Below, one piece after another: positions 1 through 11,260 of a stretch of 64,000 nt of DNA. This DNA is from Toxonevra muliebris (Eukaryota > Arthropoda > Insecta > Diptera > Pallopteridae): assembly GCA_963691655.1 (NCBI GenBank), contig CAVNUY010000011.1, positions 186,001 to 250,000 of the forward strand, in the 5' to 3' direction. Every line of letters begins with the position of its first letter. Positions within the stretch are counted from its first letter, which is position 1. A program made the translations under genes and the position numbers. Below the pieces are notes generated by a model. It was not told the origin of the DNA. It saw only the letters and a list, made by a program, of their open reading frames with translations, and made no database searches.

Positions 1-732
1 TAAGTACAAGACTTTTTTTCTATAAAAGTATCTTAGCACTTATTTTTAATTATTTAAAATAATTAAAATATTCAATATTTTAAATTTTTTCATATTTAAA
101 ATATTGTAATCATACATACATTTTAAATTATATACAAAATCTCTTTTGTACATATTTTAACTAATAAATAAGTTCCGTGTACAACAACAAGTACACACTT
201 ATTAGTTTACAGCAAGTTCTTTGCTATTTTTTCTTTGTGCTATATTCGTTGATCTCGAATCGAAATTAGTACACTGAGCTTAATATAAATCAGTCCACTT
301 TTGACTTCGCTCAAATTTAGTGAATTATTGTATTATATTTAATTCTTATTTCACATTTATATATACAAACCATCTCGTGTTTGAAATAAAATATAATTTC
401 TTGATATTTTATTCATATTTATATATATATTCATTTCCACTGAATTTTTATAACACACTATTTTCTTTGTGCTATATCCATTTACTCCTGAACGAAATAA
501 GTACACTGGTGGCAATATAAATAGTTCCACCTAACAATTTTTATTCACAATATAAACAATAATTTAAAATTTAGAAAATATTTCTGGTTTTCTATAAATA
601 TTAAAGTTGCTCAAATAAATTTAAACTATTTTCATTAGTTTTTGTTCTGGTTTATTGGTTGGGCATTGGCAAATTGCAAATTTCTATTGCAAGTTATTTT
701 TCTTTTTATTCTAACTTTTTTAGAGTAATTAA
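1..732 (+). repeat. BEL/Pao element 5' LTR and leader (partial)
   Basis: This AT-rich stretch lies directly upstream of the BEL/Pao gag frame. It most likely contains the end of a 5' LTR and the untranslated leader, but the window starts inside it, so no LTR edge can be fixed. A promoter-like block occurs twice, at about 225-300 and 465-540. Both copies start with ctttgtgctatat, continue through a tgaacgaaat/tcgaatcgaaat region and aagtacactg, and end near caatataaat followed by a gtcca/ttcca motif. The duplication is imperfect, and each copy contains a TATA-like stretch. A tRNA primer site could not be identified with confidence. Confidence 0.45.
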
Positions 733-2793
733 ATGGCTGTTGAGAGATCTCCTCCAAGGCAAAAAGAATCTGTTGATTTGAGTAAAAAACAAGTTTCTAA
801 AATGTCTGATGAAGAAACTTCCCAAAAACCAAGTGTTGCTAAATCACAAAAAAGGCGAGCATATGATATTTCTATGCAGAAATTCATAGCCGAAAGTGAT
901 AACTTTGTGCAATACTGCACCAAATTCAGTACCTCTCCGCTAGAAAATCACACCGAATCTCTATTGGTAGTGAAACGAAAAAGTTTAGAAAGCGGCTGGA
1001 CTCGACTCCAAAAAGTCTATGATTTGGTTATCGAAGCAAATGAAAATGACTTGCCCGATAAATTCAAAGCATCGGCAAGTAATAAATATTGTCTTTGTCA
1101 AGACAATTTCGAAGACACGATGGCTAGAATAGAAGATCAGTTGAAATTACTTCAACCTCCTACAACTTCAAGTTCAGCATCTAGTAAGGAACAATCACAA
1201 GAGCAAGCGAGTATTTCCCATATGCCATGCTTGCAAGTTCCTCCTTGCGATACAGAAAACTTTTCTGGTGGTTATGAAGAATGGCCGGCCTTCCGAGACC
1301 TTTTCACAGCCGTTTATATTAACCATCCAAAACTGACTTCCGCTCAGAAATTATATCATCTCAGGTATAAAACGCAAGGAATAGCTGGAGCTATCGTCAA
1401 ACAATTTCCTTTAAGTGACGAAAACTTCTCTCTCGCATGGGAAGCTTTGAAAGCTCGTTATGAAAATAAGCGTATTCTAGTCGATAACCAAATAGAAGCG
1501 CTACTGACTTTGCCAACTATTCATTCCGAGAATAGTGAAGCAATACAAAAACTTCAAATGACAATAAATAATTGTCTGTGTGTCTTAGCCTCTCAAGACG
1601 TTTCCACAGAAAACTGGGATCCCATCCTAGTTTATATATGTTCTACAAAACTACCACAGGAAACGTTATCGCTGTGGGAACAATCCCTTAAGTCCCGAAA
1701 AGACCTACCTCTCTGGTCACAGCTAGATGATTTCCTAACGAGTAGATACGAAGTAGTAGAACGACTCAACAGAATTCATCCAAACAAACCAAAGCCAAAT
1801 CTAAATAACCAATTTTCTCCTCAAAAGAAGGCAATAAGCCAAATTCATACTTTCGTGGCTGAACCCAAGAGGACATTTATATGTCGCTTATGCAATGTCT
1901 CTCATGCCATGAAAGGTTGTCCCAAATTTAAAAAACTTTCGGTATACGACCGAATAAAATTTATAAAAGAAAATAATTTATGTGAAAACTGTCTCGCTTT
2001 CACACATTTAAAAAAGGACTGTGTGAGTAATTTCTCATGTGTATATTGTCAAAGAAAGCATCATTCCATGCTTCACTTTACGACAAGAACACAAGCTCCA
2101 CAACCCAGTAGTCGATCCCAGACGACAACTGCAACATCTCAGTTGCAAGAAAATGAAGAACGCCCCTGTTCCTCAAATACAGCGCAGATCCAAGCGCTAC
2201 ATTCAAATAATGAAGACACGGTCTTACTTCCCACAGCAATGGTTTCCATTGAATATTTGGGGGAATTATTCAAAGTCCGTGCATTAATTGACCAAGGGTC
2301 ACAAAGAACTTTTATTTCTTCAAAAGTTCAGAAGCGAATTCGTCTTCCAACCGAACAATCCTGGTTCGAAATTTCAGGGATGGGAGGTGGAATTATTCAA
2401 AATTCCAACCGACTTTGTTCTTTTACAATAGTTTCTCCCAAAACTAACAAAAGGATAAATGATCGAGCGATAGTCTTATCTCAATTGGCTAAGCTTCTTC
2501 CCAATTTCCCCATAAGAAGATTTAATTGGCAGCAACTCGCTAAGTTAGATCTTGCCGATTCAAATTGCCATATTCCCGCGCAAATTGATTTAGTAATCGG
2601 AAGTGATTTACTCCCACAAATCATTTTAGAAGGATTACAAAAGAATATCTGTGGTAATCTCTTAGCCCAGAATACAATATTTGGCTGGATCATAAGTGGA
2701 TCAGTGAGAGAACAAGTGTCTTCCCACTCGACACAAGTAGAACCAATCTCCAATGAATTGCTTAGTTCTCAACTAAAGCAATTTTGGGAGTAA
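733..2793 (+). pseudogene. BEL/Pao Gag-protease region
   Basis: This 686-codon frame is the Gag plus aspartic protease part of a BEL/Pao LTR retrotransposon. After a charged N-terminus, residues about 170-320 match the insect DUF1759 Gag region (FSGGYEEWPAFRDLF at its start). Residues about 378-450 hold the BEL-type zinc knuckles, with CRLC, CENC...H...C and CVYCQRKHHSMLH. A protease follows at about 490-530 (RALIDQGSQRTFIS), where DQGS replaces the usual D-S/T-G. The frame ends at a TAA (2791-2793) after KQFWE. Because polymerase-like sequence continues in the same frame, this is a premature stop, not the natural end. BEL Gag normally forms the intracellular particle and the protease processes the polyprotein. 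The ATG at 733 is the first in frame. Confidence 0.9.
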
Positions 2794-2796
2794 GAA

Positions 2797-4912
2797 GAAA
2801 TCCCTCAAGTTCTTCCACTCTCGCCTGAAGATCAAGCTTGTAAGAATTTATACAATTCTACGACAACACGAAATTCCGATGGTCGATACGTTGTCAGATT
2901 GCCATTGAAGGAAAGTTTTCCCAAAACTTTAGCATTAGGTCATTCAAGGACTACTGCACTCCAACAATTTCTTGGAATGGAGCGCAGTTTGCAAAAAAAG
3001 GGTAATCTGAAAAACGTATATGACGAAGTATTAGAGGAATATCTCACCCTCGATCATATGGAACTAATTCATTCTCATGAAATAGTGTCCCATGGAAAAT
3101 ACTTCTCATTTTATTTACCACACCACGCGGTAATTCGACCTGAAAAAGTAACTACCAAAGTCCGTGTAGTTTTCAATGCTTCAAAGTCTACTAGTTCAGG
3201 AAACTCTCTGAACGATGTTCTCTATACTGGACCTACTCTTCAACCAGACCTCGGTGACGTTTGGAGTTAATTGTGCTCCGTACCTAGCCATCAGAACTCC
3301 CCATCAGTTGGCGAAAGATACACAAGAGCAATGCCCTCTCGCGGCAAAAATCCTAACAGAAAATACCTACGTCGATGACATCCTCTCTGGTGGTCATGAT
3401 GTAGATTCTGCAATCGAATCACTTTCCCAAGTAATTCATTGTCTTGGCTCAGCTAGATTTCCTCTGAAAAAAATCACAGCGAATCACCCTGCCATATTAG
3501 AAAAAATTGCAGTTGGAGATCTCTTGGATTCCGATTTTCTACGGTTTCAAAGTGCAAGTTCTACGAAAACTCTCGGAATTCGTTGGAATGCTCTCTCTGA
3601 CACTTTTTCTTATACCATTTCTCCAATTTCATCGGTGAATGGGGTCACAAAGCGGCAAATTCTCTCTTCAGTCGCGAAACTTTTCGACCCGGCAGGATGG
3701 CTTTCTCCAATTATGATTCAAGCCAAGATGTTATTGCAGGAGTTGTGGTTAGATGGAACTGACTGGGATGAGTGTGTGAAGCCTGGATCCCTTTCTAGGT
3801 GGATTCAATTCTCAGAAAACCTCCCAGCGGTTACCAACATCGAAATCCCTCGATGGGTCGGGTTCTCACCCAACCAACAAATCCAAATCCACGGATTTTG
3901 TGACGCTTCAGAGAAAGCGTATTGTGCCACTCTCTATCTCCGAACTTCTTCCTCAACACATCTCTTAGTTGCTAAAGGAAAAGTAGCACCCATAAGAACT
4001 ATAAGCCTTCCGCGCTTAGAGTTATGTGGAGCTGTTCTGCTCTCAAAACTAGTCACTTCAGTTCGGTCACACCTTCGACTTAATGAAGCTAGTTTATTCT
4101 TATGGTGTGATTCCGAAATTGTGTTGGCATGGTTAGAAAAACCACCTTACAATTGGAAGACATATGTGGCAAATCGTACTTCACAAATTCTCCAAAATGT
4201 TGGGAACACCTCATGGCGACATGTTTCTAGTGCAGACAATCCGGCTGACCTGGGAACTAGAGGTTGTAAACCTCAGGAATTGGTTTCCTGTCGTCTTTGG
4301 TGGAACGGACCTGAATGGCTTCAAAAATCTTCCGATTCTTGGCCGAGGTCCTCTCCCCGAAATGCAACATTGCTAGAGCAAAGGAAAGTGGAATCTTACC
4401 ACGTTTTAGAACAGGAAATCGACATTCTCGATCGCTTCTCTTCATTTCCTCGAGCTCTTCGAGTGTTAGCATATGTATATCGCTTTTTCAATAGTGTGAA
4501 GGTAAAGGTTAGCAAAGCTAATGTCCCAGCCTCAAGCTCTATCCTTCAAGCCGAACTTCAATTTGTAAAGACACGTCTCATTCTCTTGGCTCAATCTCGT
4601 TATTATCCACGAGAAAGAACATCATTACTCGATGACAAACCCATAGAGAAGAAAAGCACTCTTCTCGTGCTCAATCCTTTCCTGGATAAGCAGAATATCT
4701 TGAGAGTGAATGGTCGTCTCGTTCATGCAACCCTTAGCTACAACGAACGTCATCCAATAATCATTCCTGAAAGTTCTCGCTACTGCATTCTCTATCTAGA
4801 TTTTCTCCATAATCTACTGCTCCATGCTGAAGTCAGCCTCATGCTTCGCATGGTCAGACAAGAATATTTCATTCCTCGCTTAAAACTTAAAGTTAAAAAG
4901 TGTATTTTCTAG
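2797..4912 (+). pseudogene. BEL/Pao reverse transcriptase-RNase H region, deleted and frameshifted
   Basis: This continues the BEL/Pao polyprotein in the frame of the preceding Gag-protease. The RT N-terminal part is readable to about 3250 (KVRVVFNASKS, then LNDVLYTGP). At about 3250-3290 there is a frame change and an internal deletion: sequence jumps straight to [13 protein letters not shown], so the RT segment carrying the first catalytic aspartate is gone. The YVDD box remains (about 3370). The RNase H domain is recognisable from [16 protein letters not shown] through [16 protein letters not shown] to [14 protein letters not shown]. The frame stops at a TAG (4910-4912) inside the integrase zinc-binding region. 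This copy cannot encode an active polymerase. Confidence 0.88.
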
Positions 4913-5905
4913 TGCAAAGCTTGCACTATCTACAAGCAGACAATGCGGTCTCAAATTATGGCGGCTCTACCTCCTGAGCGCTGTAATTTCTCTCTTCCAT
5001 TTTCCACTACAGGTGTAGATTTTGCCGGACCGTTTCAAATAAAGGCTTCCGTCCTACGCTCGTCCACTTTCCTTAAAGGATATGTGGCAGTATTTGTATG
5101 CTTCTCCACGAAAGCAATTCATTTGGAATTTTGTTCAAATTTAACGACTGATGCCTTCCGAGCATGTTTCGCTAGATTCGTTGGACGTAGAGGGCTTCGA
5201 GAAAAAATGATGAGTGACAACGGCACAACATTTGTCGGTGCTCAACGCGCCATTAGTAAAGACTTCTTAAAATTCCTCAAAGAAGTGTCCATTGATATCT
5301 CCCAATAATATGCTCCTCAAGGCATAAATTGGCACTTTATTCCTCCAAGTGCTCCTCACATGGGTGGTCTGTGGGAATCAGCTGTCAAGAGTTTCAAAAC
5401 TCATCTCAAAAAGACAGCTGGTAACCATAAATTCACATTCGAAGAGTTTTCTACTCTACTCGCCAAAATAGAGGCCGTTCTCAATTCCCGGCCACTTTCT
5501 CCTGCCTCGCAGGATCCTGCTGATCTCACAGCAATTTCCCCTGGGCACTCTCTCAGAGGTGCACCTTTATTGGCACCACCCGAACCTAACGTTGAGAATC
5601 TCTCTCTCATTAACCGTTGGGAAAAACTCAAGGTATTACATCATCAATTCAGCCGGCGCTGGAAAGATGAATACCTGAGGGATCTTCAAAAGCGGTATAA
5701 ATGGAAACATCCGCAGAAAGATCCTATAGAATTAGAGTTCGTAGTCATAAAAGACGAACTTCTTCCCCCAAATGACTGGCGTCTCGGCCGGATCATTAAA
5801 TTACACCGTGGTCCCGATAACCACATTCGCGTTGTTGATTTACGCACTCAAAACGGTGTAATTACACGTCCCATAGTGAAATTGTGTATTTTACCTCTCG
5901 CGTAA
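4913..5905 (+). pseudogene. BEL/Pao integrase region, interrupted by a stop
   Basis: The integrase follows in the same frame as the RNase H part. The zinc-binding remnant CKACTIYKQ comes first, then the core with TGVDFAGPF (first Asp) and MSDNGTTFVGA (second Asp). A TAA at 5306-5308 breaks the core, after which PPSAPHMGGLWESAVK supplies the third acidic position. The C-terminal part (W-rich, LPPNDWRLGRI and ITRPIVKLCIL) ends at 5903-5905 with the natural-looking stop. The three catalytic positions survive, but the stop at 5306, the stop at 4910 and the RT deletion upstream make the element defective. The next sequence (5960 on) looks like a different element. Confidence 0.88.
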
Positions 5906-5974
5906 AACACAGATCCAGTAGAATTCTCATTTCTACTCACTGTTAGTATTCCCATACTAATTCTTCCACTTTTT

Positions 5975-6548
5975 CAGTATTCCACAGGTCCAATCTGCAG
6001 ACGCATCTCTTGCGATTCATCAGAACCAGCCTGAAGCTGCATCTCTCGCGGCTCAACATACTTCGGTTGCAAATGTACGCCAATGCCGATTATGCTTCCG
6101 CTTCCACTCTTTGCGGTTCTGTCGTGGCTTCCTCGCAATGACTCCAAACCAGCGAGCGCAAGCGGCCAGGGCACATGGCTACTGCCTTAATTGCCTGGCT
6201 ACAACACACACCGCGGCTCAATGTACTTTGGACAGCAGGTGTCGAAAGTGCGGTTTGGACCATCATACGCTCCTTCATCCGGTGTCCAGATCCGTGCAAG
6301 TCCAGCAGTACGTGCAGACCGGAAGAGTCACTAGACCTAGACACCAGGCACCTCGACGGCAATCAAGTGCAATTTTGCATGCACCCCCTCTTGCATCTCC
6401 CGCCACTCGCACCATACATCGAAGTCTGGAGACGTCTCACTTCAGGGATCAGCGCGTCAGGAATTTGTTGGGCGATGTGGTTCAGACGTTGAGGCGGCTA
6501 CAAGACACCATTGATTTTGCACCCGTGCAAGGGGGCCGGGATGTCTAA
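5975..6548 (+). pseudogene. Extra gag-type zinc-knuckle reading frame
   Basis: An open frame runs from a possible 3' splice acceptor (pyrimidine tract then cag at about 5973-5977) to a stop at 6546-6548. It encodes CRLCFRFHSLRFCRGF, then CLNCLATTHTAAQC and CRKCGLDHHTLLH. This is the knuckle arrangement of BEL/Pao Gag and of gag-derived insect proteins. It is followed by an Arg/Gln-rich tail and a GC content clearly above that of the neighbouring BEL genes. No ATG precedes the knuckles closely. The BEL element upstream already has its own knuckles, so this is either a second exon or extra ORF, or more simply the 3' end of another, related LTR element abutting the first. Confidence 0.6.
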
Positions 6549-6850
6549 GCCATCAATTCTATCACTTTTCTATTTCTTCTGTAGTTTGGTACCATTTCCA
6601 ACACTATCTTTTATCTACTTCTATTCTCCTCGTTTTTCTCTTCTTACTCAATTCTATCCTTCGAGTTCTATTCTTTTCGTTTCTTTTCTTTTTTATCCTT
6701 ATTACTATTCTTATGAATATCGCTCAAGTGCCGGTCGCTAATTTTCCACATTTTTCTTACCAATTTGTATAATTTCATTTTTCATTTTCCTCCCAATAAA
6801 CTTTATAAAGTAATTTCAAACCGAATCCTCAATCGTGTTGAACACAAATT
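6526..6850 (+). repeat. Polypurine tract and putative 3' LTR
   Basis: A purine-rich run, caagggggccggga, ends at 6541 and is followed by TGTCTAAGCC, the layout expected at a 3' LTR start. The next 200 bases are pyrimidine-rich. A polyadenylation signal (aataaa, about 6796) lies 250 bases in. The downstream edge is not certain; gttgaaca near 6843 is a candidate end. The sequence does not resemble the 5' region at 1-732, which argues that this LTR belongs to a different element. Confidence 0.45.
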
Positions 6851-7300
6851 CTAGTTCTCAAGGGCTAAATATACTCAATCTGATGTGAAACTAAAAACTA
6901 TAATAGCTGCGTCTTATTCCCACTTGCTTGTAGTTATGTATAATTAGCAGCGATAATTGTATGGGGGAAAAACAGCAACAAAGCCACAGAGAAAATTATA
7001 GCTGTTATGTATACTTAACAAGTTGTTTAACTACATCAAATTATATTATGAACTGCTAAGAGTGAAAGAAGAAGAAAAAAACAAAAATAATTTAAATAAA
7101 AAATATTTTTAATATACCACGTTTTTAAAATGGACTAAAAAGTATAAAATAATTTCTCCTAACCCCATTCAGATTCACAACCACATATAGATTCCTTATC
7201 CCATACAGATTGTCTTGAAAATTTGTAACTGTGAATTTTAGTAGGACAAAAATACTTGCATGATTTAAAACCACAAACGTGGTTCGCATGCATTAAAAAA
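6851..7300. other. Unassigned AT-rich sequence
   Basis: I see no coding frame, terminal repeat or RNA gene here. It separates the LTR tail from the truncated mariner. Confidence 0.5.
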
Positions 7301-7307
7301 TTGATGG

Positions 7308-7859
7308 ATGAATAATTCACCTAAATGGCTAGCAATTTTATCTCTATCCATATGCGTCCCACGTTTTTCGTTCCGAGTTCAAAAGCCAGCTTCCGTTATG
7401 GTATGGGCTGGAGTTTCCGCTAATGCCAGAACCCCTCTTATATTCGTTGAAGAGGGTGTTAAAATTGACCAGGTTGTTTATCGGAGCATTTTAAATGAAC
7501 ATGTTCTTCCCTGGGCCCAAGATACATTTGGAAATGAAAACTGGACTTTCCAGCAAGATTCTGCACCTTCCCACATGGCAAAATTAACGCAAACATGGAT
7601 AAAAGACAATTTTTCTGGATTCATAACATCTCAAGAATGGCCACCATACTCCCCAGACTTGAATCCAATGGACTACTCTATTTGGAGTATTTTAGAGAGT
7701 AAGGCTTGTGCATCTCAACACCACAGTCTGGAGTCGCTGACAAATTCATTAGAGAAAGCCTGGACTGAAATTGATCAGGAAGTCCTGCGGCGAACAGTCC
7801 TACGATTTCCGGATCGATTGAAGGCATGTGTGCAGGCTAAAGGAGGTTATATTGAATGA
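7308..7859 (+). pseudogene. Transposase C-terminal part, DD37D mariner
   Basis: The frame encodes the catalytic domain of a Tc1/mariner transposase. The second aspartate is in FQQDSAPSHM and the third acidic residue is the Asp of SPDLNPMDYSIW, with 37 residues between them. This is the DD37D spacing of maT-type elements rather than DD34D mariner or DD34E Tc1. The N-terminal helix-turn-helix region and the part with the first aspartate are missing, and the first roughly 20 codons read into unrelated flanking DNA. It cannot encode an active enzyme. The last 80 or so residues are almost identical to the frame in the 12.5 kb copy, so both derive from one family. Confidence 0.85.
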
Positions 7860-7981
7860 GGTGGGGTTCAAATGAATGCTTATATATTCAGCAATGTTAA
7901 CACTTAATTGTACTTAATGGAAGTACGTCCTTTTGAAAATAACTGCTGAAATGTGTGCGTCACTTTACGATTGTCACCCTG
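7366..7981 (+). mobile_element. 5'-truncated DD37D (maT-like) mariner
   Basis: The right terminal inverted repeat ends with tgcgtcactttacgattg then tcaccctg at 7981, followed by TA (7982-7983). The identical repeat is present in the short copy at 12386-13037. No left repeat is found, and similarity to a transposase begins abruptly near 7366, so the 5' half is missing. Confidence 0.85.
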
Positions 7982-7983
7982 TA

Positions 7984-8705
7984 TATAAAATTCATAAAAT
8001 CAAAACAAAACGTTTACATATTTATATATAAAGAATATATAAATACTGTAAATGTTGAAAGTTATTTGCTAAAAGAAATGTTAAATATTTACTTCATCAA
8101 ACACGTCAAACTCATCCATTCAAACATTTTTGTCTGCTGGATGTGTTGACAACCGTCGCTGTCACACCATCGGTATTGCACATCGCTGCTCAAGGCGGAT
8201 TTAACATGGTGGTAGCAGCATTACAACAAGTACAACGTAACAATAACAACACGCATCTTTGTTGTTGCTAAAAATTGTAATTTTCAAAAGCACAAGAACA
8301 AATGCATGGAAAACAAAAAAAAAAGCAAAGATTTTGACAGTTAAGATTATCTTCATATAAAAAAAATTAGAGAAGAAGAAGACAGAGCTGACGCCGCTAT
8401 CACCTATTATAATTTCGCCATGTCGCTGCTGTTTCTACGATTTTTTTTTCGATTCCAGCAAGAGCAAATTGCGATCTCTTTACAATCTATACTCTTTGTA
8501 AGCGGAACAAAACGAAAAGAAAAGCTCGTTATTGTTTGTTTTTGTTCTCTCTCTCATTTGTCTTTGAATTTGTGTATGTATCCACATATACATATATTCT
8601 ACTCCCGCTAAAGCAATGATTATAACAACGATGAATTCAACGCTTTGAACTATGAAAAAATGGAAAAACTTCCGATGCTAATATTTTAAATATTATTATA
8701 TTTAT
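7984..8705. other. Unassigned sequence
   Basis: No element or gene could be assigned. A short less AT-rich patch at about 8145-8275 reads open on the + strand to a TAA, but without any recognisable domain. The rest is AT-rich. Confidence 0.4.
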
Positions 8706-8719
8706 ATATATTTTAGATA

Positions 8720-9031
8720 GGTTAGGATAGGTTGGAGTGGCTGTCGAGAGACACACTTAGGCCTGAACGGCTCATTGTGATACCACATAGTTGGACCTAC
8801 AGTTTAACGCCGATTCCGAACGGCGGTGTGGCAATTTTTTATCGGCTTGGTGGTTTTGCCATTACCAACCAATGTGTGTACTTGTACACTATCTTATAAT
8901 TCTCATACACTTCATATTGATAGTGAATATAAGAAAGTTATGAAAATTAACCACCAGACGAAGACGGGAATCGAACCCGAACCTCCCAGATGAAAGTCTA
9001 GTGCACTATCCACTAGGCTATCGAGGTCGTC
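8720..9031 (-). mobile_element. tRNA-derived SINE, copy 1
   Basis: A 312-bp insertion is flanked by the perfect 14-bp duplication atatattttagata (8706-8719 and 9032-9045). Read on the minus strand it starts gacgacctcgatagcc. A pol III A box follows (tagcctattgg-like; here the RNA head reads cctagtggatag), then a B box (ggttcgattcc). A roughly 160-bp unrelated body ends in a short tail of aaccta-type pentamer repeats. This is the standard plan of a tRNA-derived SINE mobilised by a LINE. The second copy is at 15770-16087. Confidence 0.9.
8954..9031 (-). ncRNA. tRNA-like head of SINE copy 1
   Basis: The first 75 or so bases of the SINE fold as a degenerate tRNA. The T arm is intact (cggg ttcgatt cccg) and the ends pair as gacga/tcgtc. 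The anticodon arm is distorted, with a stem ctaga/tctgg around a six-base loop. The A-box region resembles arginine tRNAs, but the parent tRNA cannot be named safely. It is not a functional tRNA gene. Confidence 0.7.
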
Positions 9032-9252
9032 ATATATTTTAGATACTTAATATAATTAATATAATAATATACTTAATATTGCATTGTCTTCCAGTTCTGA
9101 ACTATATTTAAAACTTCAAGTCTCTAGCTCATTGGGAAATTAGTTTAAAATCGATTGCAAAATTTGTACCGAACAGACTGACAGACAGACAGACACCATT
9201 GAAAGCTAAAATGGAGGAGATTCGAAGTGTCTGCCGGCGAAAAGAAGATAAA

Positions 9253-9395
9253 ATCATTGTTAAATATTCTTATAAAGATTAAAAACTAAAAACAATGCCT
9301 ACGATTAACCGCAATGACTGGGACGTTTCACCTCTAGCTGCTGAGCATTTTAATTGTGAATAACAATATAAGGAAGGAGCAGCGATGTTAACTAA
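9253..9395 (+). repeat. Dispersed repeat family 1, copy 1 (short)
   Basis: The block contains gttaaatattctta, ctaaaaacaatgcc, cgattaaccgcaatgactgg, tttcacctcta and gaataacaatata. The same sequence order recurs at 38349-38590 and 52859-53060. It is non-coding and of unknown type; this copy lacks the right-hand third of the others. Confidence 0.75.
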
Positions 9396-9800
9396 ATTTT
9401 TAAATACTATCCTTTAAAAATTACTGTATGCTAGAAAAAAGGGGTTGATTTAACATTTTTAACCCTAAACTACAGAGGTGTAAAAAAACTTGCATAGTTA
9501 CTAAGGCTGGTTTCTGGCATATTCTTAAATTTATTTAGAAAAAATCGAAATATTCCAAAATATATTGGTAAATTATTTCAAAGTTTATTTCAGAACTAAT
9601 AATCAATTATACTCACAGTTTTCAATAATACTGTATACTACTGTACGCTTTTTGAAATTACTGTATAAATTAAACGAATTAAACTGTAATGGTTATTAGA
9701 ATTCACGACATGAAATTTTTTGAATTATGTCATGCTAGAATCATTTCTCAGACCACTGTGCGAAGCACAGTAGGGATAATACAAAAATTATTAAATTTGC
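9396..9800. other. Unassigned AT-rich sequence
   Basis: Nothing can be assigned apart from a small hairpin (ctgtgc gaa gcacag, 9758-9772). It resembles the stem near Helitron 3' ends but lacks a CTRR terminus. Confidence 0.4.
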
Positions 9801-11260
9801 AAAAGATATGGCCATATGATCGTGTCAATCTCCGATCAAAATCCAATTATTGCACCAATTATTCATATCATTTACATGGGTAGTTTCATTCCCACTTGTT
9901 CAATAGTGTCAACATTCTTCTCAGCTAATGCTATCAACCTCCCATCTTAACACACAAACCTTCATCATATATCTTCCTATGGCTCTCTAATAAATATCGA
10001 CATACAGCCTTCACAACCAAATTTTCATTGCTTTCCTTTGTATGAGAGGTGCCATGCCAACGTAATCAAAGGATTCGAAATAAAAGAATGTTAATTTTCG
10101 ATTAAAAATAATATTTAACACGGAGTGTGTGTTTTATTGGAGATGGTAAATTTTGTTAAGCAAGAGTTATTCATAAACTGGTATAATCCCATGGATTGAG
10201 TGAATCTATTACAATATGATAGTATATACGGAGAGTATATATATATTTACATTGTAATAGATAAATACCAGAGTGGTATTTCAAAGGACTTTTATATAAT
10301 TAAATTTTTATACCAAAGTGGTATTTTAAGCCCTTTGGGGAAAAATCCAATATAATTCACAATTCAATCTAATATAATTAATATGGTCGCGGGACTACGA
10401 TATAAGTGGTGAAGTGTATATATGTATGTGTTAAAAGAAGAAAAGTGACCGCGTGCTAAAAGAATATTAAAAAATCTTTTCAGCAGTGCCAGAAAAAATG
10501 GATTAATTTAAAAAATAACATGCAAACATCAAAAAAAGTTAACTTAAATTGTCCGATAAGGTTTAAGAAGTGGAAATATGTAGCATTTCTGGTGTTTGCA
10601 TCAGGCGAATATGCTGTAAATAATGCGACGTGGTCAGGGTTAGAGCAGTGCTTGTAATCAGGGTCGGAACACTGAAGATTTTGTGTCATTTTATCGTATC
10701 GTGTGTATATAAAAAAATCAAATTTTCCTTAAAATTCAACAGAGGGATATTTATTTTGATTTCAGGTCTCTTTTCCCGGTTTTCAAGTGCAATTTTTCCT
10801 TTTTTTTCTTTAATTTAATTTACAATTTTTGTTTTCTGTAAATGTCCATAACTCCTGAACAATTAATCCAATTATATTTTGATGTTCAGCAAAAACATTG
10901 TAATTTGTGAAATCTTTTCAACGATATGCAACATTAATGTTTCGGCATTCAACGGAAGTTATAGCAAAAGTCAAAAGATGCTCCAACTCTGACGACACTC
11001 CCCTACCGTATAAAATCGAGGTGTTACAGCAACTAACTCAAGCCTACCTATATTTTATCCATCGAATTCTATTGGCACATTATATTTGCATTCCAAATCT
11101 TAGCACTGCCCCACTGCCCAGTTCTTCGCCTTCTTCTTCAATCTCACCCACATTTTTTTGTGGCGTGGTTTTGCCCATCATTGCCTTTATACCAAATTTC
11201 AGCGCTGTACTGTAAATGGTTCTCGAGATATATAAAAGCATTTCGCTGTGTCCTAATTGA
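9801..11260 (-). mobile_element. Helitron fragment, split by a TA-MITE-containing segment
   Basis: Two blocks, about 9801-10085 and 11010-11260, are the reverse complement of internal parts of the Helitron at 49731-52609. For example, 9816-9880 matches 52430-52500 and 11030-11105 matches 51800-51895. Both Helitron termini are absent. The DNA between the two blocks is foreign and includes the MITE at 10405-11003. Confidence 0.7.
10405..11003 (-). mobile_element. GGGGAGTGT-type MITE, truncated copy
   Basis: This is the reverse complement of about 600 bp of the complete element at 47576-48411. Shared landmarks are the aaaagaagaaaagtgac block (10430), cagggtcgga acactg (10660), the ctcctgaacaattaatccaa block (10850) and the terminus gacgacactcccc at 11003. 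The other end is missing or too diverged to see. Confidence 0.8.

Noticed and set aside
8954..9031. Functional tRNA gene
   Set aside because: The tRNA-like sequence is fused to a repeated body with target duplications, and the anticodon arm is damaged; it is a SINE head.
9755..9775. Helitron 3' end hairpin
   Set aside because: The stem ctgtgc-gaa-gcacag resembles the real end at 52592-52609 but no CTRR follows, and the nearby Helitron fragment is in the opposite orientation.
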